The notes under the pieces were generated by a model. It was not told the DNA's origin. It worked only from the letters and a program-made list of their open reading frames with translations, and did not search any database. Source: Haplosporangium gracile (lineage: Eukaryota; Mortierellomycota; Mortierellomycetes; Mortierellales; Mortierellaceae). From it: DNA of 38,649 nucleotides. The stretch's first letter is position 1. Each line of letters starts with the position of its first letter. The stretch is taken from the NCBI GenBank assembly GCA_015499985.1, contig JAAAUF010000221.1, forward strand, positions 9,285-47,933, written 5' to 3'. The position numbers were made by a program, and so were the translations under genes. Shown one piece after another: positions 18,712 through 31,582 of the stretch.

Positions 18712-21700
18712 CTACAGCTCTCCATCCTCTCTCACTTCACCCTCCTCCATCTCTGCATCCTCGTCATTATAAGCAGCTGGGACGAAGGTTGTCGACGGCG
18801 GTACTGGAGTTCCAGAGGTGGATTCACCAGCAGCGTGGTCACTCGATCCCAAATCTGGACGGGCAGCTGCCTCTGAGGGTGTCGAAGAAGCAGCTGGAGC
18901 TGATGCAGTCGTTGCGGGACCAGAAGTTGCTGCTGATGGTGCTGATGATGTTGGGGGTGGAGGAGATGTCGATCCTGCTATTGAGTGAGGTCCATCCTGT
19001 CCAGACCGCAGGGGAGATCCAGCTTCAGTCGAGGACAAAGGTGCAGAGGATGAAGAAGCCGAAGGAGGCGCTGCAGCGGGCTCCGCCGATGAAGAAGCAG
19101 ATCCAGAAGTGCTTGCCTTCCTCTCGGGATCCACAGAGCCACGACCGCTGTTGTTACTCTGAAGACCCATAAGCTGCTGCTGGGAAACATCATCGTGGTG
19201 GTCATCGTTGTCATCATCATGAGACTCGTGCCGTTGGCGAAGGGTTTCAGGCTCAGGCTGTCCATGGGATACAGAATGAGAACGGTTCACGGGTGCAGCA
19301 GACGCATCCCTGACATCCTCCATCTCATGATCCTCGCTTTCAGAAATATGGCGAGGAGGAGGAGGCCCTTGCATGCCAGTGCCACTCAAAGACACCAAGG
19401 ATGCAGCAATCTCATCCTGATCCTGTTGCTCCCGCCGAGCAGGCGAAGGAGAGTGTCTCTGTCCAGCCCAGCGATGACCCTCATGTCCATATCCTTGTCC
19501 CTGACCCTGACTTGGACCTTGCATTTCCCGGGAGGGCTTTTGTTGAGGAGACGACATATCCCGATCTCCCATGGGAGGACCAGGCTTGGGGCTCAGCTGA
19601 CCAGGATGATAGTTATCTCCACCATTCGAATCCGGGCGACGAGGAGTTCGGCCTTGGACCTGGACTTCATCATAGTTGACCTCAGGAGGGTTGGTCCGGT
19701 AACCCTGACGCATGCCTTCCTGCTGAGGCTGATCGTCCACCATAGGTCCGCCTGGACCATAGTGACTACCACCCGCTGGTGAGCGAGGTCTCTCATTCGA
19801 TGGAGGGTGCTGTGGGTACTGCAAGTGAGGCGAAGGTCCACCTGGCTGCCGACGACCGTCCATAGGCGGGGTCGATGTGCGCTGCTGTTGAGGATCAGAG
19901 GGGTAGCTGCGAGGAGGAGGAGGGCGGTTATTAGGATGGTCTCGATCAAGAACTTCACCCTGTTGAGGGGGAATATTCTCAGAACGATGGCGATCGTGCT
20001 GGATGCGAGGTTGTTCCTGTTTGACCGTGGGGGGAGTGCCATGTCGCTCGTAATCCTGCGCATGGTCTCTGCGTCTCATGTCGGTGGGGATTGGGCCGCC
20101 TGGTCCATGTCCGTACGGTGGCTGCTGCACCTGTTGTTGAGGAGGGTAGTGAGGGTCATGACCGTGTCCATGGATGAGGTTGCGGTTTGCGGGTGAGTGA
20201 GGACGGGCATACGGTCCATCAGGTCCAGGGGAGTGGGTGGGAGGTCCCTGCATTGAGCGTGGTGGAGTTGGTTGAATAGGGCCTCCGTGAGGTGGTCTGT
20301 CGCCGCCTTGCATCATTTGAGGGCCGCCAGCTGGGGTTGGGGGACGCGGTGCGCTATTGTCGCCGCCTCGGATGATAGGACGTCTCTCGTCATTTCCGTG
20401 GACGCTAGGAGACTCAGGACGCCTTCCCTGAGGTTGCTGCTGTTGATGTTGTTGTTGCTGCTGCTGAATATCTCTAGGTCCTTCGGGGTGTCCTCCTGGC
20501 AGTGGCAAATCTCTGCCGTGTTGACCAACATGTTCGCCATTAGAGTTGGGTGGCATGCTCTACAATATATCAAATAAATCAAACATATTAGCACGCCGTA
20601 CTGGTCATTGATATGCAGTGAGTACCTTTCCATGCGTACTTTGAGATATTTGTCCTTACCAATGGAGCAGGAGGGGCATAGGGACGGTCGGTGTAACCCT
20701 GCATTCCTGTAGGAGGACCTTGTGGAGCCACAGTGTTACCCTGTAATACGCAACAAGAAAAAGAAAAAGAAAAAAAGAGTCGTTAGTACAACATGTCCTA
20801 CTTTTGAAAGATTTAAGTTGGTATATTAAATAATTTGTTGTTACCTGGCCAAACGCGTTCTGTCCATTAGGTCCGTCCATGGGCTGGTAACGAGAAGGAT
20901 TCATGCCCTCTGGATGTGGAGGGGGCATGCCGCCTCCTTGTCCTCCATTGCTCTGCCGCAAGTAGTCCAGACGCTGCTTGATATGAGGATTCTCTGGGTC
21001 CAGATCAGATGCACGCTGATAAGCATCAATAGCATCCTGGACTTGGTTGTTGCAGGCCTCGTAAAGAGTACCCAGATCGTACCAGACCTCGCTGATGTTG
21101 GGGTTGATACGGATCGCCTTGCTGTAGGCATCCAGTGCATCCCTGAACTGGTTGATCTGGAAATAGAGCAGACCGATCGAGCACCAGAAGGTGGGATTCC
21201 TGCTGTCCCTGTACACAGCCTGCTGATAGGCCTCGTAGGCTTTGCTAAAGTTCTGCTGGGCCATGTAACAACGACCCATCAGGTACCAGGACTGTGCGTC
21301 AGTGTTGTCACTCTCGATTGAGCGCGTCAAAAAGGTGATGGCGAGATCTTGGTCCATGAAGGAGGCCTGCTGTTGGTGATAGAGCCATCCGAGCTGCTGC
21401 AGGACCTTAGCGTGATTGGGGTTCTCCGCCAAAACGTGCTCATAGGCGTCCTTGGCGCTGGTGTACTACAAAAGAAAAACAATTGGTCCAGATCCAGCGG
21501 CGATTAGAGACAATGGTGTCTTGTGCTCAATGGGCGGCTATCGCACGTGAAATGTATCATTGCACCTATTACTTTTGATCAGTCGATCCTTACCTCCTTT
21601 TGCTGTTCATGAACATGGCCAATCTGGAACCAAATGTCGGCTTCGGTCAGCGGGCGAGGAGGTGCGTGCAAAATGTAGCGAAAGCACTACGAAAGAGTAA

Positions 21701-22997
21701 AGGTATGTGCAGATTGGTTAGTGCATTAAATTTTAATAATCTTGTTAATCTGCAGGGCCAAAGAGGTCACTGTTTTTGCGAGTTTGCGAGATGATGCGCG
21801 ATTGAAGAATGGCGGAAGGACGGAGGAAGTGGCGCTGCTTACTTCAAGAGATTGAGAGTACTTTTGCTGACCCTTGTAGATGATTCCAAGGCGGAAGTAG
21901 ATTTCGTTCGCCTTGTCTGACTTCGGGTCCATGCGCATGACGGCCGAGAACGCCTCCTCTGCGTGCTCGACTGATCCATAGCGGTCATAGAGGATTCCGA
22001 TCCCGTACCAGAGTTTCGAGTCCTAAAAACCAAAGGGATCGATCGACGATGAGTAGAGGGTTGAAGCATAACAAACATGTCAGTAAACTAAAGAAATAAT
22101 CACTCATAGTGTGTGTGCATAGTGTACATATACAATTCAAGGCGGCGATCCGTGCTCCTTCGCTCTGACGATCTTTCCCTGCCTATTTTTGGCGGTGTAA
22201 TTAGCGTACTTTCGTATGCGATCACGTTCTTCCCGTGAGTCGCTGCTAACAAGCACACATGTCCGTCAAAAGTCCTGACTCCCACGATCAGAGAATAAAA
22301 TTGTAGTATTTTGTTTACCTTTGGGTTGGGCAGGTGGTGAAGCGCGTTTTGGTATGCATTATAGGCCTTTTGAAGCTCGTCCATCATGAGATAGCAGTGT
22401 CCGAGCGATCCCCATGCCTCTCCACTCGCGCCATCGATCGCCAATACTCGTTGAAAGTACTCTGCAGCCTATTATTATTTATCCGAGAATTAGAATCGAC
22501 AACTGATACTGTTAATAATAATGCCCATCTTTCGCGTATTTTTGTTTGTTATTAATGCTCTTTTAGCACGTCCAGAAGACAAAGAAGAGATGATTCACCT
22601 TGGGAAAGCTTTCACGCGTGCGATGAAGCTCGGCGATGAGATTCAGGGCAGCGACAGAGTGGTAGTTGTGACGGAGGGCGGATTCGTACGCGTTGAGGGC
22701 ACGGTCGTGTTCGCCCATCGATTCGGCGAGGGATCCGAGCTGGAGCCAGACTTGCTCGTCAATGGCGTCGAGGTGTTGGATGGCGGGCGAGATGATGGGA
22801 GGTTGTTGCTGTTGTTGCGCAGGAGGAGCACCACCGGGGCCGGGAGCTCCTGTTGGTCCTCCTACGGTACCGACGGGGGCGTTGGCGGGGCCGGGCGGGG
22901 CATTACCAAGGCCAGGACCGGGGCCCATAGGGTTGCCTGGGACGTGTGGTGGGTTGGGCGGGGGAGGGCCGACTGCAGGAGGGCCGTTTGCAGACAT
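18712..22997 (-). CDS. CYC8: Cyc8/Ssn6 general transcriptional corepressor, 10 TPRs, 1123 aa, 7 exons
   Basis: Exons in gene order: 22599-22997, 22319-22468, 21843-22022, 21594-21686, 20845-21465, 20660-20740, 18712-20559 (3372 nt). With Tup1 it forms the corepressor recruited by DNA-bound repressors. The TPR array runs from about residue 81 to 435 and I count ten repeats, the number known for yeast Cyc8. Examples begin EQVWLQLGSLAE, GEAWGSLGHCY, SKLWYGIGILYD, SWYLMGRCYMAQQ and SEVWYDLGTLYE. The N-terminus is Gly/Pro/Ala-rich with a short Q run. The C-terminal 600 residues are Pro/Gln/His/Gly-rich and then Ser/Ala/Pro-rich, ending in an acidic stretch (DEDAEMEEGEVREDGEL), all probably disordered. 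The start is the ATG at 22997. A GTG-initiated extension to 23009 is not credible. Confidence 0.95.
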
Positions 22998-23565
22998 TGA
23001 TTTTGACACTGGTGGGTGTGAGTGTACGTGATCTGTTGGATGATGGTAGTGTGGTGGTATTGAATATATATGTATATATTAAATATTATTATTTTGACGG
23101 ATGATGAAGTCGAGAGGGGGTGTGAGGATGATGAATAAAGTGGGAGGGGGAGGGTTGTTGGTTGTTGTTCTGCTAGTTGCTGTTGAATATGAGGGAGGAG
23201 GATGAGCAAAGAAGAAGAGGGAATAAATAGGCGGGTGGCAAAGATACAATAAGGTGGACGGGATGGTGGTGGTAAGGAAATAGAAGAGAAAAGAGAAGAG
23301 AAGAAAGGACGGAATCACATAAACTCTTTTTTTGAAAGAAAGAAAAAAAAGAAGCGAAAAGAAAAAAAAAACGAGAACCGAACAGAGAGATACGATAAAG
23401 GAAGGGCACGGACCTGAGGAATTCGAGTAGTGGATGCAATGCCTTCACTTCCGGTGACGTTGCACAGCGGATTTTTTTTCTTGACGCGTTATATATATAT
23501 ATATAATATATATCAACTTTCAATTGAGTATAGAATGCAAAAAATATGAAAATAATATTGTCTCT
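22998..23565. other. Upstream region of CYC8 and 3' region of chitin synthase
   Basis: From 23010 to about 23400 the plus strand is purine- and GT-rich, so the CYC8 leader and promoter are C/T- and CA-rich on the sense strand. An (AT)n run sits at 23490-23513. No coding exon was recognised. Confidence 0.5.
23490..23513. repeat. (AT)n tract near the chitin synthase 3' end
   Basis: The sequence is TATATATATATATATAATATATAT, about 50 nt beyond the chitin synthase stop codon on the minus strand. It probably lies in the 3' UTR or the polyadenylation region. Confidence 0.8.
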
Positions 23566-26500
23566 CTAATTCTCGAGGACACGTTCGATGACCTCGTTGA
23601 TGTACTCCTTCCTCGACGTGAGATCCACCCCAAAGAACGCCATCAGTCTCTCTCGGACTATCATAGGGAGATTGAGAAAAAATAATAAAGAAAGTTAGAG
23701 ATCCATTCACATCATGAACTTGCTATAAACCCATCAATCACAGGAAACAAACAAAGCAAATAAGTACCTTGCTTCTTGGTGATGCTCATGAGATCGGCTG
23801 TGGCAAGCACGTTCTGGATCTCATTGGCAAGCTCTTCATCCGTAGGCTGGTCGGATCCCATGGTCGGAGACATAAACTGAGCCACGCTCCCACTTGCAGT
23901 CGACCCAGATCTCATATGATGTTCAGGTCTATGTCCATGGGTATGGTATCCAACATCCAGTGGCGCGCCAACAACAGATCCTGACCCATATTGTGAACCT
24001 CCGCCTCGCAGCGATGGCACCGCACTGCCAGTATAGGGTACAGGACCCTGCATTCCCATCACAGGGATTACACCGGGTTGACTAGAGATACTCATCCGGT
24101 GAGCATGGTTATACATCACCATCGGAGACGACTGCATCGGCATTGGATAAGGGGGGAACTGCTGAGATGAATCGTATCCAACATTAGAATCCTGATACCG
24201 ATGTGCATATGGTCCAACTCCTCCTCCGCCACTGACCGAGGAATTGGGTGCGTGCCGAGGTATCATACCGACACTGACCACAGACCGAGGAAGAGAAGAG
24301 ACCGAGGCGCGGCGCATATCCTCCTCGAACGCCAATGATGACCTTGACCCTTGATGGCGATGATACTGGTTCTGATACTGCTGCAGCATGGGGTTGCCCG
24401 AGTATTGCTGCTGCTTTTGAATGACGTTGGTGTCCCGGTAGTATTCGTGTCCGTTCGAAGCGAGATCATCCTGAGAACCCGAAACTGAGTGGTGGTGCAT
24501 GGAAAGAGACATTCCACCCTGAACAGACCGTGTGACAGCAGACATAGGAGAGGCCGGCACTGATCCATCGGCACCCATTCCGCCATTGCCTGGTCCATGT
24601 TGCTCGGAAATCTTGAATCGATAGGAGACGATGGTGCCTTTGCTCTCATGACTTCCAACAGAATCAATTTCCCACATCTCTTGCTCGTACACGCTCCACT
24701 TCTTCATCGGGATCATTTTCTCGTCGAATGGCTCCTCATCATCGCCAATGATAACCACCTTCTTGGCGTTGCCAGTCTCACCCACCACCATACGAGTGTT
24801 TCCCCAGGAAAAGTCGTCAAAGTGCCAGAATGAGTAGACAGGGATGAAGAACGAGAACAGCGGGATAGCGAGCATGTAGATGAACATCCAGCCAATGTGT
24901 TGCCACTGTCGCTTGATGATAAAGATCAGCGCCTGAAGACCATAAACGGCTCCGAGCAGGATCAGCGAGATCTTGGGCAGGGTCTCCATACCGGTAGCAA
25001 CAATGACGATCAGGTAGACGAGGTAGATCACAGATGCAGGCAGGGTCAAGGTACCAAAAAGATCCAAAAAGACAACGAACCGCATGGAAAAACAGCAGAA
25101 ACCACACATCTCAGGCAAGAACATCAACTCGGCCAGGTTATGGATCGTCGAGTTGATCCATCGGCGACGTTGGGAGAGAAGAACGCTCCAACGGTCTGGG
25201 GCGACAGTCTTGCATGTGGCATCGGGGGTGAAGGTCATCTTGTATTGCGGAAAGTGCTTCATCATCAGCGTGGTCAAGTAGCGGTCCTCGCCGAGAGACA
25301 GAAGGTTCTTCTTGTGGAGAGTGTCGACCTGATTGTCCGAGTACTCCTCAATAACCTTGCTGGAGATGATTAGTGGCAACGACTTTGCAACCGTCCTGAC
25401 TCGGTACATACAGAAGCAACCAGGCAAGCACGTGACGGATCCAAAGAGGGATTCGAAGGCCTTGGCAAGGTGATGCGAGATGTAGTACTCGTAGACCTGG
25501 ATCATGGTCGTCCAGCTGTTTTCCTCGTTCCCGAGCTGGGTCTCGCCACAGAGTCCGATGATCTTGCCGTCGTGGATCATGCAACTGATGAGTCGGTTCA
25601 GCGCATCGGGCATGACCTCCGTATCGGCATCGACCTGGAGAATGTACTCGTAAAAGCTCGGGTTGACTCCAATGACGTTCTTCATCTGGTGGTAGATCTC
25701 GAGCTCCAGAGGACACATGGGCGAGTCGAAATGAACCTTGTTCAGGAACTTCATTAGGATGATCTGAGAATCGCGCTTGCCACGGTTTCCGGGACGACTC
25801 CGCTCGCTGGGTTTGCCGACTTTGGCCACAACAATATAAGGCACCACATGTCCCTCGTGCTCGTACAGCCCAGAATAGATCTTGCCCATGTTCATCTGCT
25901 TTGATCCATCTCCAATACTCTTGAAGGCCAACGGTTCTGGATCCAAGCTAGGGTCGTGTCCGAGGATGTTGAGTACGATTCGTGGCGTCGGTAAGTCGTT
26001 GCCGCTTCCGATAATCATACCGTCGCAAATAATGAAGAGCAATTTCCTTTTGTCATCGTAGCGAAGACTGGTGATAGAGTCGATTGTCTTGCGAAGAGAG
26101 TCCTCGTCCTCCGTGTAGCATGGAATTTGGACAATGACAAACTTGTCATGCTCCTCTGGCACGCGGACCGAACCCAGCTGTAGGGCAGCCAAGAACTTGA
26201 TGGCGATGACGGACACCAAGACCACCGAAGTGCTGAGAAGCATATAGTTGGTGAACTGGCACTGGAACGACTTGCGGTAGTCTACCTTGCCGACGTAAAA
26301 TACCTGGTCAAGGCAACTCTTGGTCAGAACGCGCTTCTGCGAGTCGAGAGGTAACTTCTTCCAGAGGTCAGTGACATCCTCGCCATTGTGGTTAAAGGCC
26401 ATGTCCTCAACGGTCTTGTCCAAGAAATGAACCGATGGCACCCCAGCTCCCTGCATTCCAGTGTTTCCAGGGCCTCGAACAGTGTTGAAGTAGCTAGTCA

Positions 26501-29500
26501 TGTCGTAAACGGCGCTGTCGATAACAAACCACTTGCGTGTCTCATCTCCCTTGATGTCCTCCATCTCAAACGCCAGCTCTCCCTTCTTCATCGGCATCAG
26601 TCTCGGCAGGGCGACTCTCCAGTACCACTGTCCTTGGTTGTTTTGCTGATTCCAACCAATGGTGGTGTCAGGGGTAGGCGGTCCATGCACCTGAGCTCCA
26701 ATGAGGGTATAATTGGCGACTAGGCTGAGTGTTGGGCTGGTGACAAGTCCATAGCAGGCAATGTTCAGTTGGAGTGGGAAGTACTCTGTCAAATCCGCGC
26801 CGGCAAAGGGGAGCATGTAGGCGGTATCAGAAGGGTACGATGCATGTCCGTTAGAGTGATCGTTCTTGGCAAACTTGGTGATGTCGTAGACCTTGCCGCG
26901 GAGGGAGACGTAAAAGTCGTCTGGTGAGGCATGGTACCCGACCTCCTTGGACGAAAACAGGTGCTCTGCTCCGGGACACATCATTTTGCCAAAGCCAGTA
27001 ATGACAAAGATGATGATGGCCGACATGAAGAAGATGATGCAGCACAGCGCCACCTTCTCACGCCAGGCCATGCGAATATCTTCGCGTGTCATCTTGCCGC
27101 ACCTCGAAAGCATAAATGACGGAATCCACCATGTCATGGCCCATGTAAAAGCCACCCAGAGTTTGCGAGCACGCGTCGTCGGCAATTCCTCAACTGGTTC
27201 TTGCTGCTGTTGCTTCTCCGATGGACCACTCTGACTCTTCCTGCCTCCGGCTTGGTTAACTCGGCCATTGCCTCCCTTCTCATCTCCTCCCTGATTCCCA
27301 TTGCCTCCCGCACCAGCGGCCAATGTTTGGTCTCGTCTGGATCCTCGTTCCAAAATGCGATTATGGGAAAGGCTTGCCATGCCATAGTCGCTCATCATGT
27401 CGTCGTCCTTCTCGCCAGAGTCCGAAAAGATATCGTCGTCCAGTCCCTCAGCATCCGAAGCGGCATCGTCTCCATTCAAACCCAATGCAGTCGTTAAGAG
27501 CTTGTCCGTGCTAGAGAAGGCCGATCCAAACTTGAGTCCCCCCTCAACGTCACCACCGTCGATCATCGCCAGGTCTTTTGCACCTTCGGCTGCAGCGGCT
27601 GCAGCTTCCAAAGCCTTAGCACGAGCCTTGGCTACCTCCTCCAGTGCAAGTGATTGCGCCTGTTCGCGCTTGATCCTAAGGCGTTCCTCCTTCTCGACGG
27701 TTCTCAAGTCATCCTCCAGATCCTTCCAGACCTCTTCAGCCAGCCAGACAGACGTATTACCGAGAGCAAACTTGGCGCCAACCTTGCCATCGGGAGCATT
27801 CCATCCTCGCCCAGGTGCGTTGGCAACATCTAAGCACTGTCCCTTCTCGGTCTTTGTGGTTCTGTCGAGCGCCAAACTCGTAAGGAGAGCGGTCTTTTCG
27901 TATCGAGACAAAAACTCGCTAAAGATATACGAGACCGTGTACTCTGTGCGCTTGCGATGGGCAATCTCGGGCAGCATGAAGGCATTGACCTGGTTCCGCA
28001 TCTTCTTAGTGTCGACCGAAAAATTCGTCTGGGAATCATTGGGCTTAAGGCAAATCATGTGCCAAATAGTGGTTTCGTCCATCGCCTGAGCCAAGTCGTG
28101 GACTGTTGTAAAGACCTGAGACAAGACTGTGCTCACGGTCACTGCATCCTCCTCCAACTGCCTCGCCTGCATCATGGCGCTCAGGACATTTTGGGGAGCT
28201 TGTTGTTGCTGCTGGATCTCTGAGCTCTTGCTCGCATTGGCGCCGCGACGGGCAGCCAGGGACCGACCCTGGCGAGAGGGCTGTCGCTTAGGGCGGGTCT
28301 GAAGCTGTGCTTTGACAATGGTTTTTTCGAACTTGGGATGACGCTCGACGGAAATAGCACCGGAGGACTCGACCGAGAACAAATCGACAATGAAGCGGTT
28401 GGCAGAGTTCCGAAGAAGCACAAGGAAATCAGGCGAGATTTGGTCCAAGTTCTTCTCCAAGAAGTCGTCGACCGAGTACTCCACTTTTCCAGTAAAGTGT
28501 TGGATTCCAAAGTAGTTGGACGATGTGCGGTTGGTGGAAAAGATGACTTGGCTCTGTGGATCGCCTCGCATCTGAAGAGTTGCCTTGTGAAGACAGTCGG
28601 CGTCGGTGGCGGTGCCTTGACTGAACAAAGCACTGGAATCGTCCATGATACGAACTAATCCTCCGAGGACTGCAGAGGTTGCAGTTGTGATACCCGCTTG
28701 CTGCTGCTGTTGTTGTTGCTGCATCCTGACAGAGTATGGAAGAGCCTTTGCGCCCGCGGTAATTGTTGCTGTAGTTTTGTTGGCTGTCGACGCAAGAGGT
28801 TGGTCATCCTTGTAGTTTTTGCCGACCAAGAAGTTCAAGCAATCGTTACCAAAGAGTGCAGTGTTGTTGGCCTGGGTAGTGACCGAGGTGTTGTTGGTGT
28901 TGGCTCGTTGTATTGGTCCAGGGAGCTGGATGCCATCCTGGACCTGGAGCTTGTTGAATCCCACCGTGTCATCGAGCATCCTCCTTCCCACGAACCCATG
29001 CAAGAGCTCGTTGGCGAAATTGATTGAAAAGTGCTCAAAGTTGGCCAGGTGGATTGCAGAACTGCTTGGGGCCTCAGTCAGACCTGGTTGATCCAGAATC
29101 GCGACAAAGTTGGCTGGTTCAGAGTGACAGAGGGTTTTGTTGATTTGCTCGACAAGGTATCCAAAGAGTGCCATGTAGAGGGCTTTTGCGAGAGAATCGC
29201 GATGGGCAATAGCTCCATGACTGTTCAAGACGACGGTGCAGAGATCCCTGCGGATTAACTTGGACTTATATGTCAATGCCGTCATTAGTTTATCTATTGA
29301 TAAAGCAGTGAAAGGGCTGTGTTTTAGAAAGCAAGAAAGAAAGTTTGCACTGAATGGGGAAAGGCAACTGGCAAGGCAGGTGTGTCATAGAAGAGAAAGT
29401 GCACTTACCACTAGGAACACCGAGGATGTCGGCAATGAGGTCGAGGACATCTGGATTACGAATGGCAGCCGCCTCCTGGACGGTACTCTGCTTACTTGCA

Positions 29501-30831
29501 GAGACGGGGTCGGTGAATTGCAAATTACCGAGATGGAGGATGGCAGCCAAAAGTCTCCAGACATGCTGAGTCTGTCTTGGTTTGAAGCCACATGCTGACA
29601 TTGCGCGCTTGAGTTGCTCAAAGCCAAGGGTATCATCCGTGCCCATACCGGCCGAGACAGGGACAGCGTGAGAGCTGGGAGTAGGCATGGTAGTGGCAGT
29701 AGTTGAGCTGCTGCCCAACCCGCCTTGACCGATAGCGTCCTGCCGAGCCAGTCTTGACTGATTGATATAGGTGAAAGTTTCTTGAAGTCTGAGCTGCAAT
29801 TTGTCCTGGTCTGAGAACGCGGCCTGATTGGCGTACAGGAGGAAGTAAAAGACATGGAAGGTGCGCTCGTCTTGGGGGATTTTTGTTATCCGTGATACAT
29901 TGAGCAGGTAACACAGCGTTTTTCCTCCCAAGATCCTTCCTCGTTCATTGAACTAGGAGGCCCAGGTAACAAGAAAAGGAATAATGGGTGTGAGTACCAA
30001 CAGTTTTGAATACAAGCATGCGTAAAGGCGAACAACGAGTGGGGAGTGTGTGTATGCGTGCATGTGTGATTCGTGTACCTGGATTTCGAGGAACTTTGAA
30101 AACATGCTGGCGTTCTTGTTGTCCTTAGTGTAGGCGCATCCAAAGGCATCCAGAATCTGCTGTGCCTGCTGCAGCTGTGAGGCGACGCGCGATTCCTTTT
30201 TGGTGTGTGTGGCCAGTCGGCAGAGTTGAGTTATAATATGGGAGGCACCAACAGACTTGCCTGACCCAGACACACCGCTGCAGATGCACAAGAAAATAAT
30301 AATAATAACCAGCATTGACCTCCGTGTTAGTTCTCCCACTTTAAAATAGAATGCGAATAGGATATGGGGTATGTGTAGTTGTCTAGACAATACTTGCCTC
30401 ATAACAACAGTTTGATCCTGGCCAGTGCGTCGAAGGTGGAGGTAGATTTTTCCAGCCAGCTCAAAGGGATGTGGCGCGATACTGCTGGATCCATGGATGC
30501 TACTGTGTTGACTATGCTGATCTCCGCTCTTGTCCTTTGATTTGTTACCGCGTTTGCCTTGCGTAGGCTCAATAGGCACGAGGTTGGGTCCAGGTCCTGA
30601 TGTGACCTCGCCCACATTACGGTAACACTGGTCTGCATATTGCTCGGCGTGAGCGTCGTTCAACAAGGGTAACACTTCGTAAGGGTTAACAGCGACAAGG
30701 GTAGATGCATTGATGCGAGTATAGGGTAGCTTCTGTTTCCATCGTGATGAGAGGTTGTAGACAATGGCGTCATCGGAGGTGGATCCAAGATGGGTCAGAT
30801 CCGGAGAGGTGTAGTCGGATTGGAAAGGCAT
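23566..30831 (-). CDS. Chitin synthase with N-terminal myosin-like motor domain (class V type), 2264 aa, 5 exons
   Basis: Exons in gene order: 30398-30831, 30079-30277, 29409-29952, 23768-29293, 23566-23657 (6795 nt). It polymerises chitin from UDP-GlcNAc at the plasma membrane or in secretory vesicles. Order: myosin-like head (1 to about 900) with P-loop GVSGSGKS (146-153), switch I-like NKNASMFSK (198-206), switch II-like DQPGL (460-464), CLKPND and QVNAFMLPEIAHRKRTEY; two membrane segments near 1107 and 1140; a cytochrome-b5-like domain (about 1165-1240) and a second b5-like segment; another membrane segment; the GT2 chitin synthase domain from about 1434 (VQIPCYTEDEDSLRKTI, VDADTEVMPDALNRLI, EDRYLTTLM, QRRRW near 1769); several membrane segments; a Ser/Gln/Gly-rich linker; and a C-terminal DEK_C domain. 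Intron 1 has a GC donor just before the P-loop. Motor nucleotide motifs are degenerate. Polymerase motifs are intact. Confidence 0.96.
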
Positions 30832-31498
30832 GGCCGACGTGGAGTATGAAGTAAACGGTGCGTCAAAGAAAAAGGGGAATTCAGTTGATAATTATCGACA
30901 GTAGGCGAGGGTGAGAGGGATATTATAAAATACTAATGCGAGTGAACCGTATGCGCTGGTGAGGTATAGATAAAGCAGATCAGGGAAGAAAGTGTGAGGT
31001 AAATTATGAACCACCGTATCAAGATGGATGTATGTGTGAGGGTATGGGGAAGAGAAACAAAAAGTAGTTTGTGCAGCATAAAGAGTGTTCTTGATGCTGG
31101 GACGAACGTTAATTGTCCTTGTTAGGCTAACAAAGAGAACTGAGCCATGAGCGAACAAGAGAGGGTGTGTAGGTGGCAGAGTGCAAGAGAAAAGAAAGGG
31201 TAATGATAGGAAGAGAATGAAGAGGGGGGGAGGAGAAGGAAGGGCAGAGAGCAAAAAACCGCTCGGAGTGGAGCAAGAGTGAAGGGAGTAAACAAAAGGA
31301 AAAGAAGAAAGAGAGATAGAAAGAAGGAAAGAAAGATAACATGAACAAATGACATGGGAGCCGAAGTATTTTTTGCGCATGGAACAAAAGAACGTGATAC
31401 AAAAGGGACTGGAAGGAGAGGCGACTCCTTCGTTCTGTCGATGCTTTTCTGAAGCGGAGTGAATTGAATGAGATGAGCCGGCCAACGTGCTTCTTTCA

Positions 31499-31582
31499 CT
31501 CCATCTCTCCCTCTCTCCCTCTCTCCCCCCCTCTCTTCCTCCCCTCTCTCCTCCTCTCTCTCCCTCTCTCTTCCCCTCTCAT
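31499..31582 (+). repeat. Polypyrimidine (CTCTCC)n-like microsatellite
   Basis: This is an uninterrupted C/T tract of about 84 nt made of CTCTCC, CTCTCTCC and CCCCTCT units. It lies about 670 nt upstream of the chitin synthase ATG, in the opposite polarity to the C/T strand used nearer that gene. Confidence 0.85.

Noticed and set aside
19195..19782. Plus-strand open frame inside the CYC8 last exon
   Set aside because: It lies opposite the Pro/Gln-rich coding exon. Its Arg/Leu/Ile-rich translation is a typical antisense artefact.
22998..23009. GTG-initiated N-terminal extension of CYC8
   Set aside because: The four extra residues need a non-ATG start. The ATG at 22997 is adequate and in a good context.
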